Below, one piece after another: positions 29,398 through 37,778 of a DNA stretch of 64,000 nt. The position numbers were made by a program, and so were the translations under genes. Position 1 is the stretch's first letter; every line of letters begins with the position of its first letter. The stretch comes from Streptomyces canus. GTDB lineage: Bacteria; Actinomycetota; Actinomycetes; Streptomycetales; Streptomycetaceae. The stretch lies in assembly GCF_030815415.1 (NCBI RefSeq), contig NZ_JAUSWW010000001.1:2480001-2544000 (forward strand). The letters run 5' to 3'. The notes beneath the pieces were generated by a model. That model had not been told where the DNA came from, made no database searches, and saw only the letters and a list, made by a program, of their open reading frames with translations.

Positions 29398-30393
29398 TTG
29401 GTCGGCAGCATCGAGGTCCGCGGACTGTCCCGCACCTTCCACACCACCGTCCGCCGGCCGGGTTTCACCGGTGCGGTCCGTTCCCTGGTCAACCCGGAGC
29501 GTGTCGCCAAGCACGCCGTCAGCGACATCACCTTCGACGTGTCCCCGGGCGAACTCCTCGCCCTGCTGGGCCCGAACGGTGCCGGCAAGTCCACCACCAT
29601 CAAGATGCTCACCGGCATCCTCACCCCCACCGCCGGCCATGCCCGGGTCGCGGGCGTGGTGCCCTACGAGGAACGCGAGCGCAACGCCCGCAACATCGGC
29701 GCGGTGTTCGGGCAGCGCACCCAGCTGTGGTGGGACCTCCCCGTGCGGGAGTCGTTCGCGATCCTGCGGGACATCTACGAGGTGCCGAAGGCCGAACACG
29801 CCGCCCGCCTCAAGGAGTTCGACGACCTCCTGGACCTGTCGTCGTTCTGGGACACCCGAGTGCGCCACCTCTCACTCGGCCAGCGCGTCCGCAGCGACCT
29901 CGCCGCCGCCCTGCTCCACGATCCGCCGGTCGTCTTCCTCGACGAGCCCACCATCGGCATGGACGTGGTCGTCAAGGAGCAGGTCCGGGAGTTCCTCAGG
30001 CACCAGGTCGAGGAGCGCGGCCGCACGGTCCTGCTCACCACCCACGACATGACGGAGGTCGAGCGGCTCGCCGAGCGGGTCGTCCTCGTCAACCACGGCC
30101 GGCTGGTCCTCGACGGCTCCCTCGACGAGATCCGCCGCAAGTTCGGCTCGACCTGGCAGGTGCGGGCCACCCTCGCCGACCCGCACGCCGAGATCGTCCC
30201 GCTGCCGGGCATCACCCTGCTCCAGCAGACGGGTCCCCGCCTGGTGTTCGGCCCGGACGGCGTCGACGCGCCGACCGTGCACCAGGCACTGAAGGCCGTC
30301 ATCGAGCGGTACGAGGTGACGGACATCGCGCTCGACGAGGCGGACCTCGAGGACGTGATGCGGGCCGCCTACGTCCATGCGGAAGGGGTCTGA
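29398..30393 (+). CDS. ABC-2 exporter ATP-binding protein
   Basis: 331 residues. Walker A LLGPNGAGKST (56-66), signature LSLGQR (157-162), Walker B VVFLDEP (177-183) and the H loop TTHDMTEVE are all present. The C-terminal ~80 residues form the extra domain typical of drug/lipid exporter ATPases. The start is TTG 29398 with GAGGAG ten bases upstream; an in-frame TGA just before excludes any earlier start. It belongs with the two permeases that follow. Substrate unknown. Confidence 0.92.
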   Translation: MVGSIEVRGLSRTFHTTVRRPGFTGAVRSLVNPERVAKHAVSDITFDVSPGELLALLGPNGAGKSTTIKMLTGILTPTAGHARVAGVVPYEERERNARNIGAVFGQRTQLWWDLPVRESFAILRDIYEVPKAEHAARLKEFDDLLDLSSFWDTRVRHLSLGQRVRSDLAAALLHDPPVVFLDEPTIGMDVVVKEQVREFLRHQVEERGRTVLLTTHDMTEVERLAERVVLVNHGRLVLDGSLDEIRRKFGSTWQVRATLADPHAEIVPLPGITLLQQTGPRLVFGPDGVDAPTVHQALKAVIERYEVTDIALDEADLEDVMRAAYVHAEGV

Positions 30394-30394
30394 C

Positions 30395-31198
30395 ATGGCG
30401 GCGATCCACGCCTGGCGCGCCGCCCGCGTCACGCCCCTCGGCGAACTGCACACCCCGCCCCGTATGACGGCCGCCCTGCTCCGCCTGACCGTGCAGATCG
30501 TGCTGGTGGCGTCCCTGTGGCACGGCCTGTACCAGAACACCGGCACCACGGCCGGACTCGACCGCGACCAGGCGGTGACCTACGCGGTCCTCGCCGTGCT
30601 CGCCTCCCGGCTGCGGGAGCTGGACCAGTACGCGGGCCGCGACACGGTCCTGCAGCACATGCACTTCGGCACGATCATCTACTGGTACCTGCGCCCGCTG
30701 CAGCCCCAGCGGTACTACGCCCTGCGCGCGTTCGGCGAGCAGCTGTACGGCCTGGTCTGGGCGCTGGGCGGATACGCGGTCTGTCTGGTGTCCGGTGTCG
30801 TGGAACCCCCGAAGTCGGCAGCCGTGGCGGGGGTGTTCGCGCTCAGCCTGCTGCTGGGCCAGTGGGTCCTGTACTACGTCATGCTCGTCATCGACCAGCT
30901 GTGCTTCTGGACGCTGCGCAACGGCGCCGCGATGCTCATCCTGATCTTCGCGCAGAACCTCCTGGCGGGTGTGTACGCGCCGCTGTGGTTCTTCCCCGAC
31001 TGGTTCATCACGTTGAGCACGTTCCTGCCGTTCCAGGCGACGCTGAGCGTGCCCCTGTCGATCTACATCGGCCGGATCGAACTGTCGGACGCCGCCCTCC
31101 AGTTGGCGATCCAGGCCGCCTGGGTCCTCGCGCTGGCCCTGTTCACCCGTCTGCTGTGGCGGCGGGCCGCCCGCCGTGTCGTCTCCCAGGGAGGCTGA
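30395..31198 (+). CDS. ABC-2 exporter membrane protein 1
   Basis: 267 residues with about six membrane helices (residues 27-45, 60-75, 115-140, 145-170, 180-205, 230-255). It resembles the ABC2_membrane_6 (formerly DUF990) family, whose genes come in pairs next to an ATPase as here. ATG 30395 follows one base after the previous stop, with GGAAGGGG upstream. Its own stop shares a base with the next start (TGATG), so the three genes are translated together. Confidence 0.88.
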   Translation: MAAIHAWRAARVTPLGELHTPPRMTAALLRLTVQIVLVASLWHGLYQNTGTTAGLDRDQAVTYAVLAVLASRLRELDQYAGRDTVLQHMHFGTIIYWYLRPLQPQRYYALRAFGEQLYGLVWALGGYAVCLVSGVVEPPKSAAVAGVFALSLLLGQWVLYYVMLVIDQLCFWTLRNGAAMLILIFAQNLLAGVYAPLWFFPDWFITLSTFLPFQATLSVPLSIYIGRIELSDAALQLAIQAAWVLALALFTRLLWRRAARRVVSQGG

Positions 31199-32004
31199 TG
31201 CCTGTGAATGCCGTCCGGATCGCGTGGCGCATCACGCGTCTCAACTTCCGTGCCCAGCTGGAGTACCGCTCCGAGTTCCTGATGATGATCGCGATCGGCG
31301 CGGTCTGGCAGGTGTCGGTGATCGTGTTCGCGACGGTGCTGCTGACCCGGTTCACCGGGATGGGCGGCTGGGACAGCTCGGACGTGCTGCTGATCCCGGC
31401 GACCCGGATGCTGGCGCACGGCCTGTTCGTGCTGTTCCTCGGCCGGGTGCACGGTCTGGGCCGGCACATCCAGGAGGGGGTCATCGACACCTATCTGGTC
31501 CGTCCGATGCCGGTCTACCGCCAGCTCCAGCTGTCCTACTTCCCGACGAACGCGATCGGTGACCTGACGGTGGCCGTGGGTCTGATGGCGGGTGCCCTCA
31601 GCCGCAGCGACCTGGACTGGACGGCGGGCCGGATCTCGTACCTGGTCGTGGCCGTGCTCGGCGGTCTGCTCCTGGAGGCGGCCCTGTTCACGGCGGTCGC
31701 CTGCGCGTCGCTGCGCTTCCCGGCCGCCGACTACTGGGGGCGCTGGCTGGAGGAGCTCCTCGGTACCTTCGGCAGCTACCCGCTCAACGTGCTGCCGAGA
31801 GCGGTGGGCGGCCTCCTGACGTACGGCCTGCCGCTCGCGTTCGTCGCCTACTTCCCGGCCGCCGTGCTCACCGGCCACGGCCACGACACCGGCGTCCCGT
31901 ACTGGCTGGCCGCGGCCTCGCCGCTGCTGGGGGCGCTGGCGTACCTCGGGTCGCGCCGACTGTGGCACTTCAGCCTCAAGCACTACACCGGGGTCAACGG
32001 ATGA
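31198..32004 (+). CDS. ABC-2 exporter membrane protein 2
   Basis: 268 residues, about six membrane helices beginning with EFLMMIAIGAVWQVSVIVF. It is the second DUF990-type subunit and pairs with the product of 30395. The start ATG 31198 overlaps the previous stop by one base; GGGAGG lies just upstream. After the stop comes the 169-bp palindrome, which may also act as a transcription terminator. Confidence 0.88.
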   Translation: MPVNAVRIAWRITRLNFRAQLEYRSEFLMMIAIGAVWQVSVIVFATVLLTRFTGMGGWDSSDVLLIPATRMLAHGLFVLFLGRVHGLGRHIQEGVIDTYLVRPMPVYRQLQLSYFPTNAIGDLTVAVGLMAGALSRSDLDWTAGRISYLVVAVLGGLLLEAALFTAVACASLRFPAADYWGRWLEELLGTFGSYPLNVLPRAVGGLLTYGLPLAFVAYFPAAVLTGHGHDTGVPYWLAAASPLLGALAYLGSRRLWHFSLKHYTGVNG

Positions 32005-32035
32005 AAGGGGCCGCACGGGTGGTCCTGGCCGGGAG

Positions 32036-32204
32036 CTAGTGCCGCGGCAGGCAACGTTTGCCCGTCAAGGAGCGGCGTCCGGTGCGTGCTCTCGGCGTGC
32101 CGGCCGGAAGCCCTCGTACTGGACGTACTTGGGCTTTCGGCCGGTGCGGCGAGAGTGCGTGCCGGGCGTCGCGACGGGGCAAACGTTGCCTGCCGCGGCA
32201 CTAG
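32036..32204. repeat. 169-bp palindromic element (MITE-like)
   Basis: The outer arms, 32036-32063 and 32177-32204, are perfect 28-bp inverted copies beginning CTAGTGCCGCGGCAGGC. The inner part continues the symmetry imperfectly to the centre: CCGGCCGGAAGCCC near 32100 pairs with GGGCTTTCGGCCGG near 32131, with GTACTGGACGTAC at the apex. It codes for nothing sensible. The ends are the self-complementary CTAG, a known target duplication of some IS elements. Size, symmetry and intergenic site suggest a miniature transposable element or a structured RNA/DNA hairpin. The gene at 32216 begins only 12 bases after it. Confidence 0.75.
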
Positions 32205-32215
32205 GCTCGGGCGCG

Positions 32216-32764
32216 ATGGACGAGCGAGAGGAACGGGTGCGGGCGTACGCCGCCGAAGGGGTCGTCTGGTCCCGGCTCGCCGGGCTGCTACCGGGCGCCG
32301 AGGACGTGGAGCTGATCCAGGCGTGCTGGGACATCGGCGAGCAGGAGGGCGGCCTCTTCCAGCTGGTGGACCGGTTGTTCGAGCTGGAGCTGGCCGTGGG
32401 CGACTCGGCACGGGCCGAACTCGCGGCGATGGCCTCGCAGTGGGGGGTGTGGGACCAGCTCGCCACGGACATCGTCGACCTGCCTGGTTCTCAGGGGCAG
32501 TTGCGGGTGCTCGAGGGCTTGGAGCCCGTCGACAGGGACGGCATGGCGCTGGTGCCGTGGATACGGTGCGAGGGCTGCGGCCGCATCCTCGCCCTGGAGC
32601 ATCGGTACGAGTCGTGGGGCGCCCTGTCGTTCCAGCCGGTGTCGTACACCGTCTCCGCGCCCGACGGCACGCTCCTGGAGTTCGACAACGAGAAGGAGGG
32701 TGCCGTGTGGCGCGCGCTGGACGCGTTGACGGCACCCTGCCGGGTGGGCACTGCGAGCGGGTGA
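32216..32764 (+). CDS. Hypothetical cytoplasmic protein
   Basis: 182 residues. An acidic helical N-terminal part (about 1-100) is followed by a small domain with a WIRCEGCGRILALEHRY segment; the CxxC may bind a metal. I do not recognise the family. There is no ribosome-binding site before ATG 32216, and the 169-bp palindrome occupies the place where its promoter should be, so the element may have changed or cut its expression. It converges on the MFS gene. Confidence 0.6.
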   Translation: MDEREERVRAYAAEGVVWSRLAGLLPGAEDVELIQACWDIGEQEGGLFQLVDRLFELELAVGDSARAELAAMASQWGVWDQLATDIVDLPGSQGQLRVLEGLEPVDRDGMALVPWIRCEGCGRILALEHRYESWGALSFQPVSYTVSAPDGTLLEFDNEKEGAVWRALDALTAPCRVGTASG

Positions 32765-32827
32765 CTACCCGGTGCCGGGCGCCGTGGCCGCCAGGTCCGG
32801 GGGCGGCGCGGGGGTGGGCAGGAGGTC

Positions 32828-34150
32828 CTACACGGGGTTGTCCAACGGGCTCAACCCGGCGCTCTGAACGGGCATTTCGGCCGGGAGGTCCGCCAGGGAG
32901 CGGATTCCCGGTATCGGCAACGGCAGCAGCCACAGCACCGACAGCACTCCGCCGACGGCGACCGTGACGAGGGTCGCGCGCAGCCCGAAGGTCGTGGCGA
33001 GCGCCCCTCCGGTGAGTGCGCCGAGGGGGCGTACGCCGTAGTTGACGGTGCCGAAGGCGCCGGTCACGCGGCTGCGCAGGGCGTCCGGAGTCACCGCGGT
33101 CTGCAGGGAGTTGAGGTTGACGTCGAACCACATCACCCCGAGGCCCACCAGGAAGTAGGCGCCGCCCAGGCACCCCGCGGCGGCCCACGCCGGTCCGCCG
33201 GCGACCGCGGCGAGGGCGTAGGGCGCCGGGAACAGCACGGCACCCACGGCGACCGCGCGCCCGACTCCGATACGGCGGGACAGCCAGGGCGCGGTCAGGG
33301 CGCCGAGGAGAGAACCGGTCGACCCGACTCCGAGGGTCAACCCGATCGCTCCCGGGGAGAGTTGGAGGACCCGGTCCGCGAACAGCACCACGAGGCCGGT
33401 GCCCGCCAGGAACGTGAAGAAGTTGACGGTCGTGCAGCAGCCGAGGCTCGCCCGCAGCACCGGGTGCCGGACGACGAAGGCCAGACCCTCGCGGGCGTCG
33501 CGCAGCAGCGCGGGTGCGGCGGCGCCGATGCGGGCCGCGGGCGCCGGTTCGTCGACTCTGATCCGGCCGAGCAGCAGGGCGGAGGCGAGGAAGGACAGGG
33601 CGTCCACGACGACGGTGACCGGTGCGCCGATCGCCTGCACGAGGCCGCCGCCGACCGCGGGGCCGGCGACGAACGAGGCGGAACGGGCGGCGCTGAACTT
33701 GCTGTTGGCGTCGACGTACGAGGAAGGCGGCACCAGCCGCGCGAACAGCGGCTGCCACGCACAGCCGGCCACCACGCCCGCGAGGCCGGTCAATAACGCC
33801 ACCGCGTACAGCTGGCCGAGCGTGAGCGTGCCCCACAGGTAGGCGGCGGGCAGCGACAGCAGCACGCCCGCCCGCACGAGGTCGGTGACGATCAGCAGCC
33901 GCCGTTTGCGCCGCCGACCGTCGACCCAGGCGCCGAGCACGATCCCGAGCAGGTTGGGCGCCCAGGCGAGTGCGGTCAGCCAGGAGACCTGCGCGGCGGA
34001 GGCGTCCAGGAGGCCGATGGCGATCAGCGGGACCGCCACCTCGGAGACCCGGTCGCCGAACTGGGAGACGGCCCCGCTGGTCCAGGTGAGCCGGAAGGGA
34101 CGGTCGCGCCACAGGGAGGTCTCGGAGACCGATATCCGCGGGCGCCTCAT
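32828..34150 (-). CDS. MFS transporter (MFS_3 / enterobactin-exporter-like)
   Basis: 440 residues, twelve predicted membrane helices. The loop between helices 2 and 3 reads GAWVDGRRRKRRLLI, the usual MFS signature G-x3-D-R-x-G-R-R type. The segment FTFLAGTGLVVLFADRVLQLSP belongs to the MFS_3 subfamily of drug and siderophore exporters. The ATG at 34150 overlaps the stop of the upstream ArsR gene (ATGA, 34147-34150), so the pump is made with its regulator. The substrate is unknown but is probably the ArsR effector. Confidence 0.9.
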   Translation of the reverse strand: MRRPRISVSETSLWRDRPFRLTWTSGAVSQFGDRVSEVAVPLIAIGLLDASAAQVSWLTALAWAPNLLGIVLGAWVDGRRRKRRLLIVTDLVRAGVLLSLPAAYLWGTLTLGQLYAVALLTGLAGVVAGCAWQPLFARLVPPSSYVDANSKFSAARSASFVAGPAVGGGLVQAIGAPVTVVVDALSFLASALLLGRIRVDEPAPAARIGAAAPALLRDAREGLAFVVRHPVLRASLGCCTTVNFFTFLAGTGLVVLFADRVLQLSPGAIGLTLGVGSTGSLLGALTAPWLSRRIGVGRAVAVGAVLFPAPYALAAVAGGPAWAAAGCLGGAYFLVGLGVMWFDVNLNSLQTAVTPDALRSRVTGAFGTVNYGVRPLGALTGGALATTFGLRATLVTVAVGGVLSVLWLLPLPIPGIRSLADLPAEMPVQSAGLSPLDNPV

Positions 34151-34746
34151 TCCGGCGTCCCGGATTCCTCGTCCGCCGCCTCCGGCAGGGCGTACAGCAG
34201 CATCCGCACGGCCCGGCCGTCCGGCGGCTGCTGTGCGGGCTCGCGGGTGACGTAGGGGGCGAGGAGCTCCTCCATCGCGTCCTTGAGCGCGGCCAGCTCC
34301 CCGGCGGTGACGACGATCCCGGTGTTGTTGGACATCGCTGCGCCCATCCACTCCGGCTCCAGGCGCGGCGCGGTCTCGGTCAGCCAGCGCATCGGCAGCT
34401 CGGCGCGGCTCGCGAACATCTCGCCGGCGAGCACCTGGGCGGCCGCCCGGCCCTCCTCGTCCTGCGGCACCTCGAACCGGTAACCGCGCGCCACGGCCCC
34501 CCAGCGCCGCTCGCGCCGGTCCGCTCCTGGCTCCGCGTCCCGGACCAGTCCGAATCCCGCGAGGTGGCGCAGATGCCAGCTGGTCACGGACGGGGTGGCC
34601 CCCACGTGCGGGGACAGCTGGGTGGCCGTGGCGGGCCCGTACCGCTGCAACCGCTCCAGGGCCGCGAGCCGTACGGGGTGGGCCAGCGCGCGCATGGCCT
34701 TCGGGTCGGTGATCTCCAAGTCGCCGAAGCGATTGCCGGAATCCAT
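34147..34746 (-). CDS. ArsR-family transcriptional regulator
   Basis: 199 residues. The winged helix (about 15-85) has ALAHPVRLAALERLQRYGPA and SVTSWHLRHLAGFGLV, the recognition helix. The C-terminal half is helical and lacks a cysteine metal site, so the signal is probably organic. ATG 34746 was chosen over 34767 because the operator TGAGAG...CTCTCA begins just upstream. It is cotranscribed with the MFS gene by a four-base overlap. Two inverted repeats in its promoter suggest that it represses itself and the pump. Confidence 0.88.
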   Translation of the reverse strand: MDSGNRFGDLEITDPKAMRALAHPVRLAALERLQRYGPATATQLSPHVGATPSVTSWHLRHLAGFGLVRDAEPGADRRERRWGAVARGYRFEVPQDEEGRAAAQVLAGEMFASRAELPMRWLTETAPRLEPEWMGAAMSNNTGIVVTAGELAALKDAMEELLAPYVTREPAQQPPDGRAVRMLLYALPEAADEESGTPE

Positions 34747-34750
34747 GACG

Positions 34751-34790
34751 TGAGAGTGTCCTCTCACAAAGTATGAGAGTCAACTCTCAT
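34751..34790 (-). promoter_or_regulatory. Two inverted-repeat operators in the ArsR-MFS promoter
   Basis: TGAGAGTGTCCTCTCA (34751-34766) has 6-bp arms; ATGAGAGTCAACTCTCAT (34773-34790) has 8-bp perfect arms with a 2-base centre. Both share the half-site TGAGAG. They sit 5 and 27 bases upstream of the ArsR start, the expected place for autorepression. Confidence 0.75.
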
Positions 34791-34890
34791 GACTCTCACT
34801 GTTTCCCCAACTGCCCTTGCCCGCCACACTGGTTGCCGTCGAACCTGAGCACCGTTCACCTTCTGCCCCACCTTCCGACCGGAGCCCCCC

Positions 34891-36210
34891 ATGAGAAGAC
34901 TCCTCGGCACCCTCGCGGCCGCCGCGCTGGCCGTCACCGGCCTCGCGGGCACCGGCGCCACGCCGGCGGTCGCCGCGACCAGCGGCTCGTTCAACGTGCT
35001 GACGTACAACGTCGCCGGCCTCCCGGAGGGCCTGAGTTCCGGCAACCCGGAAACCAACACCCCGCTGATCTCACCGCGGTTGGGGTCGTACGACATCGTC
35101 AACGTCCAGGAGGACTTCAACTACCACGCGGCCCTGTACGCGGGCGACAACCACCCGTACCGCACCGCGACCAGCGGCGGCGTGCCCTTGGGCGACGGTC
35201 TCAACACCCTCTCGGACCATGCCTTCGAGGACTTCGAGCGGGTGAAGTGGAACAACTGCACGGGCACCAACTGCCTGACGCCGAAGGGTTTCTCGCTCGC
35301 GCGCGTCCGGCTCGCCGAGGGCGTCTTCGTCGACCTCTACAACGTCCACACCAACGCGGACGACACCGCCGACGCGCTCGCCGCCCGGCGTGCCAACATC
35401 ACGCAGCTGTCGGACTTCATCCGGGCGAACTCCTCGGGCAACGCGGTGATCGTCATGGGCGACACCAACACGCGCTACACCCGCAGCGGCGACAACATCC
35501 GCACCCTCGCCGACGAGAACGGCCTCACGGACGCGTGGGTGCAGCTGGCGAAGGGCGGCGTCCGGCCCACCCAGGGAGCGGACGCGCTGCTCTGCCCCAC
35601 GACGGCGCCGCCGAACGGCTGCGAGGTGGTGGACAAGGTCCTCTACCGCGGCAATGACCTGCTGTCCCTGAACGCCACCCGCTACAACAACGAGTGGGCC
35701 GCGTTCCTCGACCCGGCGGGCGCCAACCTCTCCGACCACTTCCCGCACACGGTCGACTTCTCGTACACCCTCGACTCCTCGCTGCGGGCGAGCGACTTCT
35801 TCGGCGGCCCGCACGGCACGGCGTACAACGACGCCGACGACCTGCCCTCCACGGTGTCCCCCCGCACACTGACCCTCCGCGGCGGCACCCGCCTCGACGC
35901 GGTGTCCCTGACCCACGACGGCGGTACGACGCTGAGCCACGGCGGCACGGGCGGCACCGCGTCGTCGCTGACCCTGGCGTCCGGCGAGCACCTCAGGTCC
36001 GTGAAGCTGACACAGGGCCAGAAGGACGGCCGTACCCGGATCTTCTCGGCCGCCTTCACCACCGACAAGGGCCGCACCCTGTCCTCCGGTACGGCGACGT
36101 CCGGCGCGAAGACCTTCACGGCGCCCTCCGGCTGGCAGATCGTCGGGTTCACCGGACGGTCGGGCATCGAGATCGACAAGCTGGGCGTGCTGTACGCACC
36201 GATCAGCTGA
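34891..36210 (+). CDS. Secreted endonuclease/exonuclease/phosphatase-fold enzyme with jacalin-like lectin domain
   Basis: 439 residues. Signal peptide: MRRLLG, a hydrophobic core and a cut after AVA near residue 29. The EEP domain (about 33-290) keeps its motifs: LTYNVAG, the metal Glu in IVNVQEDF, YNVHTNAD, VIVMGDTNTRY and the final ANLSDHFPH. Such domains cut phosphodiester bonds in DNA, RNA or lipids (sphingomyelinase). Residues about 305-438 form a jacalin-type beta-prism (GGPHGTAYNDADDL, LTLRGGTRLDAVSLTHDGG). The lectin domain would tether the enzyme to sugars. The substrate is not decided by the sequence. GGAG lies seven bases ahead of ATG 34891. Confidence 0.85.
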   Translation: MRRLLGTLAAAALAVTGLAGTGATPAVAATSGSFNVLTYNVAGLPEGLSSGNPETNTPLISPRLGSYDIVNVQEDFNYHAALYAGDNHPYRTATSGGVPLGDGLNTLSDHAFEDFERVKWNNCTGTNCLTPKGFSLARVRLAEGVFVDLYNVHTNADDTADALAARRANITQLSDFIRANSSGNAVIVMGDTNTRYTRSGDNIRTLADENGLTDAWVQLAKGGVRPTQGADALLCPTTAPPNGCEVVDKVLYRGNDLLSLNATRYNNEWAAFLDPAGANLSDHFPHTVDFSYTLDSSLRASDFFGGPHGTAYNDADDLPSTVSPRTLTLRGGTRLDAVSLTHDGGTTLSHGGTGGTASSLTLASGEHLRSVKLTQGQKDGRTRIFSAAFTTDKGRTLSSGTATSGAKTFTAPSGWQIVGFTGRSGIEIDKLGVLYAPIS

Positions 36211-36349
36211 ACCCGGCGGTTCTACAGGGTTCGCCCGGGCGCCGGGATCCGCGGCGACCGGGTGAACCGGCGTCGGCGACGGGCGTGTTCACCGCCCATC
36301 GCATCCGGGACGCGTGACGGCGGGTCGACGGGTCGACGGGCCCGGCGTA

Positions 36350-36820
36350 TCAGGCGATCCACGCCCCGCCGTGCCGATGCCGCTCCAATCCCACGGCGGA
36401 GAACTCGTCCTCGCCGGGCCCCGCCACGACCCCCAACCGCCGCAGCGCTCGGGAGACCGGGCCGCCGTCAGGGGGAAAGGGCTCCCCCTCCTCCACCCGC
36501 AGCGGCCCCAGCACGACGGCGCCGCCCTCCCACACGGCGGCCCGCTGCTCGCCCACGCCACCGAAGTACTCGGCTTCCGCATAGGCCACCGGACCGCCGG
36601 CCGACCAGGCGGCGACGGTCTTCGCGAACGGCTCCGGCAACCGGGAGAATCCCAGCGCGCCCCCACCCCAGCCGTGCGCGACGGACGCGAACAAGGCGCG
36701 CGTCATCGGCATCAGGGCCAGGCCCTGTCCGATCGACGCCGTCCGGGCGGCGGGCAGGTCCCGCGCCGCGCGGCGCAGCGACTCCTCTTCGGCGATCACT
36801 GCTTTCAGGTCGTACGCCAT
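36350..36820 (-). CDS. Hypothetical protein
   Basis: 156 residues, mixed alpha/beta, no signal peptide or membrane segment. N-terminal AVIAEEESLRRAARDL is helical; the middle has GFSRLPEPFAKTVAAWSAGGPVAYAEAEYFG, given here as KTVAAWSAGGPVAYAEAEYF. I recognise no family. It is followed on the same strand by nothing close, and preceded by the VOC gene 41 bases upstream, so the two may be cotranscribed. Confidence 0.6.
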   Translation of the reverse strand: MAYDLKAVIAEEESLRRAARDLPAARTASIGQGLALMPMTRALFASVAHGWGGGALGFSRLPEPFAKTVAAWSAGGPVAYAEAEYFGGVGEQRAAVWEGGAVVLGPLRVEEGEPFPPDGGPVSRALRRLGVVAGPGEDEFSAVGLERHRHGGAWIA

Positions 36821-36860
36821 CCGGTCCGCCCGAGGTGGTCGGTCTGATCCGCCGCCCGCG

Positions 36861-37583
36861 CTACCGGGGCGTCAGCACACAGAACTCGTTGCCGTCGGGG
36901 TCGAGCATCTCGACCCGGCCGGTCTCGCCGGGGTCGGCGTCGGCGAGCTCGGCGCCGAGGGCGAGGAGGCGCTCGACCTCGGTGCGCTGGTCACCGCCGG
37001 CGGGTGGCGCGAGGTCGAAGTGCAGTCGGTTCCGGCCCGTCTTCGGCGCGACCGGCGGGCCGCCCCAGGTGATCTTCGTCCCGCCGTGCGGCGACTGGAT
37101 CGCGGTCTCCTCGTCCTGGTCCCAGACCAGCGGCCAGCCCAGCGCCTCGCTCCAGAAGTACCCGACCGCTTGCGAACCGTCGCAGGCCAGCGCTCCAATG
37201 AACGCGGTGTCGGCGAGGAAGTTGTTGCCCGCCGGGATCACACAGAACTCGTTGCCGTCGGGGTCGGCGAGCACCACGTGCCCCTCCTCCGGGAGTTGGC
37301 CGACATCGATGTGCCGCGCGCCGAGTCGCAGGGCCCGGTCCACCGTCTCCTGCTGCTGCTCCGGACAGGCACTCGTCAGGTCGAAGTGCATCTGGTTCTG
37401 GCCGACCTTCTTCTCCTGGGCCGGAAGGAAACGGAGCCGGAACCCGTGCTCCTCGGCGGGCAGCAGCGCGACTCCGTCGTGCGGGTCGTCGATCAACTCC
37501 CGCCCCAGGACCCCGGACCAGAATCCCGCGAGACTCCGTGGCTCACTCGCACCGAAACACATCGCGAACAGTTGACAAGTCAT
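36861..37583 (-). CDS. VOC-superfamily protein, two tandem glyoxalase-like domains
   Basis: 240 residues made of two similar halves. Each ends in the same signature: ADPDGNEFCVIPAGN (first half) and LDPDGNEFCVLTP (second half), and each has an NxMHFDL or NRLHFDL strand. This is the Glyoxalase_6 type. Such proteins bind small molecules or metals and include resistance proteins and isomerases; the activity here is unknown. ATG 37583 was preferred to 37595 because the domain starts at CQLFAMCFGA. Confidence 0.82.
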   Translation of the reverse strand: MTCQLFAMCFGASEPRSLAGFWSGVLGRELIDDPHDGVALLPAEEHGFRLRFLPAQEKKVGQNQMHFDLTSACPEQQQETVDRALRLGARHIDVGQLPEEGHVVLADPDGNEFCVIPAGNNFLADTAFIGALACDGSQAVGYFWSEALGWPLVWDQDEETAIQSPHGGTKITWGGPPVAPKTGRNRLHFDLAPPAGGDQRTEVERLLALGAELADADPGETGRVEMLDPDGNEFCVLTPR

Positions 37584-37720
37584 AGCCCCGCGCATCCCCG
37601 ATCCGCTGCCCGGCCACTGCCGACAGGACGCCTCGTCGGCTCCCCGGGGCGGAAGCCTAGGGGCGAGCCGGCATCACGCGCAGCCCAATATCCGACGTGA
37701 CCTTCATGTACTAGCATTCG

Positions 37721-37737
37721 ACCTAGAGACCCTAGGT
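37721..37737. promoter_or_regulatory. Inverted repeat operator ahead of the TetR gene
   Basis: ACCTAG-AGACC-CTAGGT: perfect 6-bp arms with a 5-base spacer, 42 bases upstream of the TetR start and on the side shared with the VOC gene. It is a likely binding site for the TetR protein. Confidence 0.6.
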
Positions 37738-37778
37738 TTCTGAACAGCCCAGGTTTCCCTTCGGCACCCCGGAGCCCC

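Noticed and set aside
32001..32039. 12-codon frame overlapping the end of the exporter permease
   Set aside because: Too short, no ribosome-binding site of its own and no resemblance to a leader; likely chance.
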